A program made the translations under genes and the position numbers. From positions 186,001-250,000 of the forward strand of contig JACKHM010000005.1 of NCBI GenBank assembly GCA_020638995.1: a stretch of 64,000 nucleotides of DNA, written 5' to 3'. Below are positions 42,817 through 51,752 of the stretch, one piece after another. Each line of letters opens with the position of its first letter. The stretch's first letter is position 1. The notes beneath the pieces were generated by a model that did no database searches, was not told where the DNA came from, and saw only the letters and a list, made by a program, of their open reading frames with translations. The DNA comes from Planctomycetaceae bacterium. Lineage in GTDB: Bacteria > Planctomycetota > Planctomycetia > Pirellulales > Pirellulaceae.

Positions 42817-44049
42817 TCAGATGTCGATTTCGATCGCTTCAACACGGCTGGTCAACCTGCCGTGTGCCAATCGCGTCACGATGCGTTCGCCCTGCGAAAC
42901 CGCACTGGCGTCCGTAATAAGTCGACCGTCGATTGCCGCGTGGGTCACACTATAACCCCGCCCCATTACGGACAAGGGGCTGAGCGATTCCAGGCGTTCG
43001 GCGATGAGGGTGAGTCGCTCGCGGGCTCTTGACTGATTCGTCAAAATAGCGCGATTCGCTCGTAATTCTAAATCATCAATGCGGCGGGCCAATTCGCGTA
43101 GCCGATCCGTTGGTTGTCGCATGGCCCGGCGATTTGCTAGAGCCTCCAGACGCACGCGAGCCGACTCCGCATGACTTCTGAGCAAAGATGCCAACCGCTG
43201 CTGATAAGTGACAAGTAACGCTCGTAACTCGTCGCCAGAGGGCGCGACTAGCTCGGCAGCCTCACTTGGTGTCAGGGCACGCGTATCGGCGACGAGGTCG
43301 GACAAAGTTACATCGATTTCATGGCCGATGGCCGAAATGACAGGAATCTCCGACGCAAAAATCGCTCTCACAACGACTTCGTCGTTGAAACACCATAGGT
43401 CCTCGACACTGCCACCACCACGTCCGACGACGATGACATCCGGAGCGGGTCGCACTCGATTCGCCGCAGTGATTGCTCTCGCGATTTCGCCCGCCGCTCC
43501 CTCGCCCTGTACGCGGGTCGGCACTACCAAGACATCAACGCCGCGCCATCGGCGTCTGAGCACTTCCAGAAAATCACGAATCGCCGCACCGGTTGGACTC
43601 GTGACAAAAGCGATTCGCTTTGGAAACCGCGGCAAAGTTTTTTTGTGTTCCGGTGCGAACAGCCCTTCGTTTGTCAACCGTTGTTGTAGCTGACGCAAGG
43701 CCAATAACAGCGACCCGATGCCTCTCGGTTCTATCTCACGCACGACAAGCTGGTAGCTGCCTCGTGGTGGGTAGACATCCAAGCTTCCGGCGCAAACAAC
43801 TTGTGCTCCGTCTTCCAGTTGGAACGGCAACCTGCTGGCGGTGTTGCGCCAAACAACTCCGCGAATCTGCGCTTCGGCATCCTTCAACGTGAAGTAAACG
43901 TGGCCGGAACGTGGTCGAGACACATCCGACAACTCGCCGGACACCCAAACCGCCGGGAAGGTCCCTTCGAGTACGTCTTTAATCAGCGTCGTAAGCTGGG
44001 CCACGGAAAGCACAGGCGGCTCGCGATGTTGATCCGTCAACGTGCTCAT
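42817..44049 (-). CDS. xseA: Exodeoxyribonuclease VII large subunit
   Basis: The nuclease subunit that degrades single-stranded DNA together with XseB in repair and recombination. From ATG 44049 the protein is 410 residues, the normal size. The OB-fold (VLEGTFPAVWVSGELSDVSRPRSGHVYFTLKD) and the catalytic region (IAFVTSPTGAAIRDFLEVLRRRW, VIVVGRGGGSVEDLWCFNDE, ISAIGHEIDVTLSDLVADTRALTPSEAAEL) are complete, followed by the coiled-coil arm. The first gene of the operon leading through xseB, ispA and dxs to nadK. Confidence 0.94.
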   Translation of the reverse strand: MSTLTDQHREPPVLSVAQLTTLIKDVLEGTFPAVWVSGELSDVSRPRSGHVYFTLKDAEAQIRGVVWRNTASRLPFQLEDGAQVVCAGSLDVYPPRGSYQLVVREIEPRGIGSLLLALRQLQQRLTNEGLFAPEHKKTLPRFPKRIAFVTSPTGAAIRDFLEVLRRRWRGVDVLVVPTRVQGEGAAGEIARAITAANRVRPAPDVIVVGRGGGSVEDLWCFNDEVVVRAIFASEIPVISAIGHEIDVTLSDLVADTRALTPSEAAELVAPSGDELRALLVTYQQRLASLLRSHAESARVRLEALANRRAMRQPTDRLRELARRIDDLELRANRAILTNQSRARERLTLIAERLESLSPLSVMGRGYSVTHAAIDGRLITDASAVSQGERIVTRLAHGRLTSRVEAIEIDI

Positions 44050-44690
44050 GACTTGCAGTGATCTTCTAGATGGCCGTAACTCATGCCTTATTGTTCTGGC
44101 GAAGTCCGCGATTCTAAGCGGCTTTGTCCGGCTCCGCCACCGCTGATGGTGGCGGCAACTTTGGACACATGGTCGCGAATTGCAGCCCGTCAAAGCGACT
44201 GCCTTAGGGAACTTGCAAAGCGTTAGGATTTCCCAGAGACACCACTGTTGCCTTATAAAAACCTGAGGAGTGCATAATTCAGATGCAGATGTCTGCAATC
44301 GCTCAAGCCGTGGCACGCTGTTTGCCATCAGGGGCGAAGCAAGTGCGGTGAGTGGGTGGCTTGTCCTCTAGTAGGCGCATTCGTTCGTTAAAAAAGCAAC
44401 GTAATTGAATTCACGAGATTCCCCGCATGAATCATGTTGCCGAAACTGTTTCGTCGGCATGAGATGCATGAGACGGAATGGCGCGGGCGAGTCCCACGCG
44501 ACCGTCGGGCAGCCGCTTGCTACCTGCCCCAGTGAGCGGCTGCTTTTTTTACGTATGATTCAGAACCCTTTGAGCGGGTTCGCCTAGCGCTAGTTTGCGG
44601 GTTGCGTCATGGCAACGGATGCCTGCCAGATCCGACCCGCCACCATTTGGAGCGGGCGAGGAATCGGCGAATGGAGAAATCCCCGAGACG
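44050..44690 (+). other. 641-base intergenic region, probable small-RNA locus
   Basis: No convincing protein gene. On the plus strand it holds a perfect hairpin CCGCCACC-N6-GGTGGCGG (44134-44155), a GCCGAAAC/GTTTCG-CGGC stem-loop at about 44438-44458, a CGCG-GG/CC-CGCG stem-loop at about 44482-44500 and a strong terminator at 44509-44550. Both flanking genes are on the minus strand, so the terminator belongs to neither: an independent plus-strand RNA of perhaps 150-300 bases is the simplest reading. No -35/-10 pair stands out. Confidence 0.45.
44509..44550 (+). terminator. Orphan rho-independent terminator
   Basis: GCAGCCGCT (44509-44517), a 17-base loop, AGCGGCTGC (44535-44543), then seven T (44544-44550). 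A perfect 9-bp stem with a T-run in plus-strand orientation. The upstream plus-strand DNA back to 44050 has no gene. Confidence 0.75.
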
Positions 44691-46754
44691 CTATTTCAAG
44701 TCTTTGGTCAGCAGGCAGCCTGCAACTGTCCAACCATCGTCTACCGTTCGGACAAAGAATCCAGTGGGGCCGAGATATCGACGAACGATCTGGAACTCAG
44801 GGAGCTTTGACCCATCCAGCTGTTGTTCGCGAAGTTCGTCTTCTTCCGCATCCTCTGACGTAAACATTGCATTCAAGAGTTTGCCCAACATCGACTCCGA
44901 TTCTGGCATCTTGCCTTGACGAAGGAGGTCGTAAGTAACGTGATACGCCTCGTCCGTACGAGCAAACAATCGGAAACTGTCCTCGTTTGATTGGAGACCG
45001 ACCAAGGCGTCACTGACCGCTTGAAAATCTACTGCTTCCGCCAGCGAATCCGCTGTTGATGGCGGTTCGAGCACATCGACGATGTAGTCAACATGAGTTG
45101 CAATGAGTAGGTGGCCATTCGCAACAGTGACCGCCGAATTTGGGATGAATGGCTTGTCTTCTTCTTCGGACTCGACCGCTGGCGTGTCGAAACCGAATCC
45201 TCCGTCAAAGCCCTCAATTTGGATCTCTGCGACTTCAGCTTCTTCGTTCAACAGCTCCCAGATTACGTGCCCATTATGCTCACGTTTCTTCGCAGCAGGA
45301 TCATTCTCCATCGCTTTGTTGACTGTCTGCATGACGGTTTCGGGGTTCGTAACCTCAATGGCGACCATCATGCGTTCGCTCTTGGGAGTGATCGGCAGTC
45401 GATAGTCTCCCAGCACTGTAGCTCGTTCGCCGAGATGATTCGTTAACTCTTTCTCAATATCGATTTGCGGTCCGTGTGGATCGAATTGGATGTTCTCGAT
45501 AACATCCTTAAATACTTCATCGCCGGCAATCTCATTGACGAGCGACTCGGCGTACCAAAACGCGTCTTTCATCTTCCAGTTAAAGGTCAAGTGAGTCGCA
45601 AGCCCTCTCGGAATCCAAGACATCGGGGCAACTTCGGTTTTGTTCGGGAACTCGAGCATCCGCGCCGCAAGATCGTATTTAGTAACTGCCAGATCGCCAG
45701 CTTTTCGCTCCACAGGGGGGGCGTAGATTAGAGTGTGATGCCGAATATCATGTTCTTTTGTCTTGAAGGAGATCTGACCGCCGATTCCTTGGATTGCCGT
45801 GAACCCTTGGTTTTGGAGGACCCGCAGCATGTCTGTGCCGCGGCGTTTCCTGCCGCCACTGTAGGCTCGCTTGACTTCGGTATATCCGAAGGGTTCGAGG
45901 AAAAATCGAAGATGCGATTCTGTACCGTTCATAGCCGTATGCGAATTAGCCATGGATTTCGCGTAGGGTTCAAAATCCTTCAGGGCATCGGTTCCAGGCT
46001 CACTAAATTTAGCCAGAATTGACTCGACCACATCCTGTCGATCGGCTGCGATCAGTTGGTCCTGGTATATCCCGTAGAACGACGTTCTGTCCGCGGGCTC
46101 ATCCTCTTCTTTAGGATCGGTGAAGACGGAGAAGGTCACGCCGCTCAACACGACACTGCTCTGCTTCGCTCCTTTATCAAGGTGATTTTTTGCCACCTTC
46201 GCCAACAGCTGGTTGGCTTGCGGCAGATGTTCTGTCACATCCACCAGCATCGCGACGGCGCGTTGCTCGCGTCGTTCTGCGTCTAAAGTTTTCTGCGCCT
46301 TCTCGACTGCGATGGCGACCGCGGCTGAAGTCTCCTCGGGATTCATCTTGGCGGCTTTTGCTTGCGCGGTTGCCGTGACCGTAGCCAGTTCGAGAGTCGC
46401 GGCGGCAGCTTCGTGATCCCACGGCTGCAGCAGCGCCATCGCGACCTCGCCACCGTAAACGTCTTCCATATCCTCCCAACGCAAACCTAGTCGGACGCTG
46501 GCTTCGCTCAGCTTGTCTTGGATCTGGCGTTGGACATCTTCTACGAATGGCTGCATCACCGGATCTCTTAACAGGAGCCCGATTTGGGTCTGATCAAAGT
46601 GCTCACGCAGTTTATCGACGTCCGGTACTGACACATACGCCTTGGTTGTGTTGGGCAGGAGCATCTCACTGGGCTTCGCGGCGTTTGCCTGTGTCGCTGC
46701 AATGACAACGATCGAGAGGGCGAAGACAATTCTGCTCAGGAGAGGGTGAGCCAC
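44691..46754 (-). CDS. Large exported protein of planctomycete type, unknown function
   Basis: GTG 46754 has AGGAG about 8 bases upstream and opens directly on a signal peptide (PLLSRIVFALSIVVIAATQANA); the ORF back to 46904 adds a poor stretch. The 687-residue product has two repeated halves, each with a DUF3352-like substrate-binding look: TKAYVSVPDVDKLREHFDQTQIGLLLRD near the start, and SFYGIYQDQLIAADRQDVVESILAKF and VANGHLLIATHVDYIVDVLE later. Acidic linkers separate the segments. Proteins of this size and shape recur in planctomycete genomes with no assigned role. No membrane anchor besides the leader is seen. Confidence 0.7.
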   Translation of the reverse strand: MAHPLLSRIVFALSIVVIAATQANAAKPSEMLLPNTTKAYVSVPDVDKLREHFDQTQIGLLLRDPVMQPFVEDVQRQIQDKLSEASVRLGLRWEDMEDVYGGEVAMALLQPWDHEAAAATLELATVTATAQAKAAKMNPEETSAAVAIAVEKAQKTLDAERREQRAVAMLVDVTEHLPQANQLLAKVAKNHLDKGAKQSSVVLSGVTFSVFTDPKEEDEPADRTSFYGIYQDQLIAADRQDVVESILAKFSEPGTDALKDFEPYAKSMANSHTAMNGTESHLRFFLEPFGYTEVKRAYSGGRKRRGTDMLRVLQNQGFTAIQGIGGQISFKTKEHDIRHHTLIYAPPVERKAGDLAVTKYDLAARMLEFPNKTEVAPMSWIPRGLATHLTFNWKMKDAFWYAESLVNEIAGDEVFKDVIENIQFDPHGPQIDIEKELTNHLGERATVLGDYRLPITPKSERMMVAIEVTNPETVMQTVNKAMENDPAAKKREHNGHVIWELLNEEAEVAEIQIEGFDGGFGFDTPAVESEEEDKPFIPNSAVTVANGHLLIATHVDYIVDVLEPPSTADSLAEAVDFQAVSDALVGLQSNEDSFRLFARTDEAYHVTYDLLRQGKMPESESMLGKLLNAMFTSEDAEEDELREQQLDGSKLPEFQIVRRYLGPTGFFVRTVDDGWTVAGCLLTKDLK

Positions 46755-47074
46755 GGGAGATCTCCTATTGAGGGACGTAAGCGGCGTGTTGGCGGATAGC
46801 AGCGGATAACCTGATGAGGACGGTGGTTTACGTTGTATCGTCCACGATGCAAGTGGAGAAATACTTTCACCTCGGAAGATGCAATTAGGTTGCCCTCCCC
46901 GCACAAATTACCAAGTCGAGATGTTAGCAAATCACCTGACGCGTAGTAAGGGTTTTTCCAAAGCTTTCGGCAAAAACTCGCGGTCGTTTGGCTGCGCCTA
47001 CTTGGTTCACAGGCCCCTGCTTGTGACTTCTCCTATCCTGGACGCGACGCGTGCTCAGCGGCATAATCCCCCAG

Positions 47075-48475
47075 ATGCGACCCTATCACCTCGAAAACCT
47101 AAGCCACGACGCAGTCCACGGTTACATTCCTTTTTGCTCAGCGGCCGAACTGTCGGACGGCGAAACTGCTGAACGTGAGATCATTGATCACCCCTGGGTT
47201 CAGCGATTGCGGCACATTCACCAGTTGCAGACCGCTTGGTGGGTGTTTCCCACGGCCGAGCACACACGATTTCAGCATGTACTCGGCGTAATGCACCTGG
47301 CGAGCCGAGCTGTCGAGAAGCTTTATGACAGCCTGCGGGAAGTCTGTCCCGATGTGCCCAGTCGCGGATATGTCGAGTCGTTGATGCGGATGGCAGGTTT
47401 GTTGCACGATGTCGGACACGGTCCCTTCGGGCATTTTCTCGACACGTACTTCCTTAGCGATTTTGGTCTCACCCACGAGACCCTGGGTGCAAGGATCATC
47501 GAATCCGAATTGGGAAATTTGCTACGAGGCGTTCGCCGGAATCCGAATAGCAAGCTCGGCAATGACGAAACACTTGAGCCGGCTCAGATCGCCTGGCTGA
47601 TCCAACGGCCGAGGGGCAACGACGCAACGGAACAACCTAGGTGGCTGTACTTGTTGCGAAGTTTGCTGAGCGGGATTTATACGATCGATAACCTGGACTT
47701 CGTGCTGCGAGACGCGTATATGTCGGGCTACAGTCGCGAACCGTATGACTTGGAACGGCTGTTGCACTACAGCTTTTTTACGGATCAGGGACTCACAATC
47801 CACGACCGCGGGATCTCGGCATTGGTGCGTTTTATGGGCGCCAAGTCGGATCTGTTTCGCTCGATCTATTTTCATCGCACGGTGAAAGCGATTGATCTGA
47901 CATTGGCTGATCTTTTCAAGGAGAGTAAAGGCTATCTGTTTCGCGGCAATCCTATTGATGATCTCGATGCTTACCAAGGTTTCACAGAATCTTCAGTGCT
48001 GGTGGATGTTTCTCGCTGGGGCAAGAGTCATGACCTGACGCTACGCGAGTTGGGGAAAAAATGGCGCAAGCTGCTCGATCGCCAGTACTCGTGGCACATG
48101 GTGTGTGAGCGTAGCCTAGTGTTTTCTGAGACCGATCGTGAAACGAGCAACATCTTCAGCGATCAAGATCTGGTAGCCTCCAAGCTTCGGAATGCTTTGC
48201 CAAGCGAGTTGCGCGAGGTTCCGCTTCGCGTTGACATCGCACGCCACATCCATCGGCCGCACACTAAAGGCCCTGCGAGCGGACAGAATTTTCTCTACGA
48301 CTCGGCTCGTGACAGTGTCCGACCGCTTACCACGAACGAGTTGTTTAGCCATGCCCCGATCAGCCATCGTATCTGTCGAGTGTACGCCGAGAGTTTGGAG
48401 CATCGACAGCTGATTGCGGCCACGCTTGACGGCCTTCTCGGTGGAAACTCAGGTGACGATCTCACAAATATGTAA
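47075..48475 (+). CDS. HD-domain phosphohydrolase (dGTPase/SAMHD1-like)
   Basis: A 466-residue protein; GTG 47051 is an alternative start. The HD superfamily metal site is complete: EHTRFQHVLGVMHLA gives the first His, MAGLLHDVGHGPFGH the His-Asp pair and YTIDNLDFVLRDA the final Asp. The start (DAVHGYIPF, REIIDHPWVQRLRHIHQL) is shared with SAMHD1-like and YdhJ-type dNTP hydrolases. It probably cleaves nucleotides to nucleoside and phosphate forms; the preferred substrate is unknown. kdgK-like and purB genes follow on the same strand, which fits nucleotide and sugar housekeeping. Confidence 0.88.
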   Translation: MRPYHLENLSHDAVHGYIPFCSAAELSDGETAEREIIDHPWVQRLRHIHQLQTAWWVFPTAEHTRFQHVLGVMHLASRAVEKLYDSLREVCPDVPSRGYVESLMRMAGLLHDVGHGPFGHFLDTYFLSDFGLTHETLGARIIESELGNLLRGVRRNPNSKLGNDETLEPAQIAWLIQRPRGNDATEQPRWLYLLRSLLSGIYTIDNLDFVLRDAYMSGYSREPYDLERLLHYSFFTDQGLTIHDRGISALVRFMGAKSDLFRSIYFHRTVKAIDLTLADLFKESKGYLFRGNPIDDLDAYQGFTESSVLVDVSRWGKSHDLTLRELGKKWRKLLDRQYSWHMVCERSLVFSETDRETSNIFSDQDLVASKLRNALPSELREVPLRVDIARHIHRPHTKGPASGQNFLYDSARDSVRPLTTNELFSHAPISHRICRVYAESLEHRQLIAATLDGLLGGNSGDDLTNM

Positions 48476-48489
48476 CAAGGAACCGCCGG

Positions 48490-49578
48490 ATGTTTTTAGC
48501 TTTTGGTGAGATTATGGCTCGCATTGCTCCTCCAGCTCATCTTCGCTGGGGCCAGTCTTTGCCCGGGAGTGTGGAAGTCACTTGGGGAGGCGGTGAAGCA
48601 AATGTTTGTGCCTCGTTGGCGATGTTTGGCAACCAGACGCGTTACCTGACCGCGCTGCCGAAACATCCTATCTCTGAAAGTCTCGTCGCGACGCTCCGCG
48701 GTCTTGGTGTTGATACCTCGCAGATCCTGTGGAGAAAACAGGGCAGGCTGGGGCTTTACTTTGTCGAGAAGGGCGCGAATCAACGCGGCTCGACCGTAAT
48801 CTATGACCGTGAAAACAGCGCCATCAGTTTGGCGGCGGCCAAAGAGTACGATTTCAACGCGGCGCTCGAAGGTATCCGTTGGTTACATATCACGGGGATT
48901 ACACCTTCGATCAGCGAGCAAGCCTGCGAAACCAATTTGGCGCTCGTAAGACAAGCGAAGCAAGCCGGTGTGACTGTGTCGTGTGATTTGAACTTTCGTA
49001 AAAAGCTATGGCGATGGCGACCGAGTGTCGAGCCTAAGCAACTCGCGCGTCAGTGCATGGGCGAAGTGCTGCCGTTCGTCGATCTTGTGATTGGCAACGA
49101 AGAGGACGCGTCCGATGTACTCGATATTCATGCGGAAGGTACGGATGTTGCGCACGGCCAAATCAATGCTGCGGCCTACGAACAAGTCGCCCGCCAGATC
49201 ATCGCTCGTTTTCCGAATGTGTCGCGTGTGGCAATTACGCTGCGCGAGAGTATCTCGGCCGACCACAACAACTGGGGAGCAATGCTCTTTGACAAGTCCG
49301 GGGACCGCGCGTTTCTGGCACCCTTGAACGCCAGCGGCGACTACGAACCCTACCAGATGCGAAACATCGTTGATCGAGTCGGAGCTGGAGACTCATTCGG
49401 CGCGGGCTTGCTACACGCTTTGAACTCCGACAAGTACGCCGACCCGCAAAACGCGATCAACTTCGCGGTGGCCGCCAGTTGCCTGAAACACTCCATCCAA
49501 GGCGATTTCAACTATGTCACGGAAGCGGAAGTAGCCTTGCTTGCTGGCGGCAATGCGTCGGGACGCGTCCAGCGTTGA
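48490..49578 (+). CDS. kdgK: PfkB-family sugar kinase, probably 2-keto-3-deoxygluconate kinase
   Basis: A 362-residue ribokinase-like enzyme, 14 bases after the HD gene and with AAGGAA before its ATG. The PfkB signature is present: the N-terminal GEIMARIAPP and GGGEANVCASLAMFG substrate loop, and the C-terminal anion-hole motif DRVGAGDSFGAGLLHAL. The overall pattern fits KDG kinases (Entner-Doudoroff and pectin/alginate breakdown), but ribokinase and 5-dehydro-2-deoxygluconokinase are related possibilities, so the symbol is tentative. Confidence 0.78.
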   Translation: MFLAFGEIMARIAPPAHLRWGQSLPGSVEVTWGGGEANVCASLAMFGNQTRYLTALPKHPISESLVATLRGLGVDTSQILWRKQGRLGLYFVEKGANQRGSTVIYDRENSAISLAAAKEYDFNAALEGIRWLHITGITPSISEQACETNLALVRQAKQAGVTVSCDLNFRKKLWRWRPSVEPKQLARQCMGEVLPFVDLVIGNEEDASDVLDIHAEGTDVAHGQINAAAYEQVARQIIARFPNVSRVAITLRESISADHNNWGAMLFDKSGDRAFLAPLNASGDYEPYQMRNIVDRVGAGDSFGAGLLHALNSDKYADPQNAINFAVAASCLKHSIQGDFNYVTEAEVALLAGGNASGRVQR

Positions 49579-49612
49579 TCAGTTCTCTCAACGCCTAGTG
49601 GGTGTATCCACA

Positions 49613-49642
49613 TGGCGTTAGAATGCCCGTTTTCTAACGCCA
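49613..49642 (+). promoter_or_regulatory. Perfect 11-bp hairpin upstream of purB
   Basis: TGGCGTTAGAA-N8-TTCTAACGCCA is a perfect inverted repeat with 11-bp arms, ending 15 bases before the purB ATG and 35 after the kdgK-like stop. There is no T-run. It could be a regulator site for purB, an RNA hairpin near the ribosome site, or a weak terminator of the upstream genes. Confidence 0.6.
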
Positions 49643-49657
49643 AATCGGATCGAAGCC

Positions 49658-51082
49658 ATGTCGCACGAGCAGTACGAAAACCCGTTGATCACACGCTATG
49701 CCTCCAAAGAGATGAGCCAGATTTGGAGCGCACAACGCAAGTTTTCGACGTGGCGAAAGCTGTGGATTGCGTTGGCAGAAGCCGAGCAGGAACTTGGGCT
49801 GTCCATTTCAGATGCCCAGATCGCAGAGCTTAAAGTCCATGTCGACGATATCGACTTTGACGCCGCGAGGGATCACGAGAAACGTCTTCGTCATGATGTT
49901 ATGGCTCATGTTCACACCTATGGCGATGTGTGTCCCGGTGCCAAGGCGATCATTCATCTGGGCGCGACGAGCTGTTATGTCACCGACAACACCGACTTGA
50001 TCTTGTTGCGAGAGGCGATGGAGTTGGTGCGTGGGCGACTGGTGGGGGTGATCGATAGCCTGGCTCGTTTCGCACAGCAGTATCGCGCCTTGCCCTGTCT
50101 GGGCTTCACACATCTTCAACCGGCACAGCCCACGACGGTTGGCAAACGCGCTTGCTTATGGGCCTACGATTTGGTGTTGGACCTAGAGGATCTCGAACAC
50201 CGCGTCAGCTTGATTAAGGCTCGCAGCACTAAGGGCACGACGGGTACACAGGCCAGCTTCCTCAAACTCTTTGACGGCGATCACACGAAGGTGCGGCGGC
50301 TCGAACAACTCGTTGCCGAAAAGATTGGCTTCACCGAACGCTACGCCGTTACTGGCCAGACGTATTCCCGTAAAGTCGATGCTCAGATCGTCGACACACT
50401 CAGTGGCATCGCACAAAGCGCCCATAAGACTGCAACCGACTTGCGACTATTGGCGAACAAAAAGGAATTGGAAGAGCCGTTCGAAAAGGAACAGATCGGT
50501 TCGTCCGCGATGGCCTATAAGCGAAACCCCATGCGGAGCGAACGCATCTGTTCATTGGCCCGCTATGTCATGAGCCTCCAATCCAGCACTGCCAACACGC
50601 TCGCCACACAGTGGATGGAGCGGACTCTCGATGACAGCGCTAACCGTCGCCTCGTTCTCCCGCAAGCGTTCCTAGCGATCGATGCTGTGTTGATTCTCTA
50701 TCAAAATGTCACCAATGGATTGGTCGTCTATCCACAGGTGATTGCCAAAAACCTTGGTGAAGAATTGCCCTTCATGGCCACTGAGGACATCCTGATGACG
50801 GCCGTTGCCGCAGGCGGCGACCGGCAGGACCTTCACGAACACATACGTCAGCACAGCCAGGCAGCTGCGGCAGTCGTGAAAAATGAAGGTAAACCCAACG
50901 ACCTCCTAACACGCCTGGCCGCGGACGAAGCTTTTGCCGGGATTGATCTTCAGGCGGCGATGGACTCGAGACAATACGTCGGTCGCGCGCCGGAACAGGT
51001 CGACGAGTTCATCACAGAGATCGTCGACCCGATTCGTGCGAAGTACGGTAACAGTGCGCCCGATGCTGAAGTAAATGTCTAG
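49658..51082 (+). CDS. purB: Adenylosuccinate lyase
   Basis: Cleaves adenylosuccinate and SAICAR in purine synthesis. A 474-residue protein with the superfamily signature GSSAMAYKRNPM (catalytic Ser at about 282) and the substrate region IIHLGATSCYVTDNTDLI, TGTQASFLKLFDGD and ATQWMERTLDDSANRR. The N-terminus (ENPLITRYASKEMSQIWSAQRKFSTWRKLWIALAEAE) is typical of PurB and closest to the eukaryote-like longer form. It lies 80 bases after the kdgK-like gene, separated by a perfect hairpin. Confidence 0.95.
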   Translation: MSHEQYENPLITRYASKEMSQIWSAQRKFSTWRKLWIALAEAEQELGLSISDAQIAELKVHVDDIDFDAARDHEKRLRHDVMAHVHTYGDVCPGAKAIIHLGATSCYVTDNTDLILLREAMELVRGRLVGVIDSLARFAQQYRALPCLGFTHLQPAQPTTVGKRACLWAYDLVLDLEDLEHRVSLIKARSTKGTTGTQASFLKLFDGDHTKVRRLEQLVAEKIGFTERYAVTGQTYSRKVDAQIVDTLSGIAQSAHKTATDLRLLANKKELEEPFEKEQIGSSAMAYKRNPMRSERICSLARYVMSLQSSTANTLATQWMERTLDDSANRRLVLPQAFLAIDAVLILYQNVTNGLVVYPQVIAKNLGEELPFMATEDILMTAVAAGGDRQDLHEHIRQHSQAAAAVVKNEGKPNDLLTRLAADEAFAGIDLQAAMDSRQYVGRAPEQVDEFITEIVDPIRAKYGNSAPDAEVNV

Positions 51083-51752
51083 CCTCAGCCTTCGACCTAA
51101 GTTACCCGGTGTAGATTTTCCAGCGGCGATCGATTGTCAGCGGTCTTAGCAGAACTCGTCCCCGCCGGATGCGATGGGAGTGAACGAGATGTTCTCGTAT
51201 AGTTCCGCGAGTTCAGGTTACAATCGCTTTCGGTGGTGAAATGACCGCTTCGAACCCCGAATGTATTTCTCTTGCAAACTCGTCCGTCGTCTTCCGGCAG
51301 ACAACCGCAGCGGCAGAAGATTGTTCGACGAGGAGATATGCAACCGTGCCTGAATGGAAGGATATGCCACTCGCTGCTCGTTCTCTTCTGTCCAAAGTGC
51401 TGATTCGGAGTCAACTTCGACCACGCCCGCCGGTTCATCCTTAAATCTCTTTGTTGATGGATTGATACGGCAAGCGACCGACAGATCTGAATAGTCGAAT
51501 TTTGTTCCGCCAGTAGTGTGGAGGTGCACTCAGAAGCTGCATTCTGGCTGACCGTCGGTCGCCGACGAGAATATCTTGCCTAATCGATACAGGTCGAACA
51601 GTGCCCTTTGGCTCTTTTGCTGCTGGCAGCGGTTTTTCCGATTTTCATGATTCTCCCGACCCGATGTACTCGATGGAACCGTGCCATTTTCAAAACATCA
51701 ACGATACAGCGCAAACGCTTGCGCGCGGGCTGCTTGTCCAAGCGAGACTCGC
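51083..51752 (+). other. 670-base gap between purB and the outer-membrane efflux gene
   Basis: Apart from the possible broken minus-strand gene at 51213-51529, I see only a small hairpin CGTCGG-N3-CCGACG at 51553-51567. No promoter stands out for the metal-efflux cluster that follows. Confidence 0.35.
51213..51529 (-). pseudogene. Possible frameshifted small gene
   Basis: Two minus-strand frames each look protein-like over part of their length: MHLHTTGGTKFDYSDLSVACR onward (51529 to about 51380) and, in the next frame, SGISFHSGTVAYLLVEQSSA onward to a stop at 51213. Joined near WTEENE they would make one protein of about 100 residues. This reading is by eye. It may be a broken gene, or a sequencing error in a short real gene. 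I do not recognise the family. Confidence 0.3.

Noticed and set aside
44134..44155. CCGCCACC hairpin as a terminator of a minus-strand gene
   Set aside because: No T-run on either side and no gene ends there; treated as part of the possible small-RNA locus.
50723..50740. CTATCCACAGG as a DnaA box
   Set aside because: A single near-match inside purB codons; chance expectation is high.
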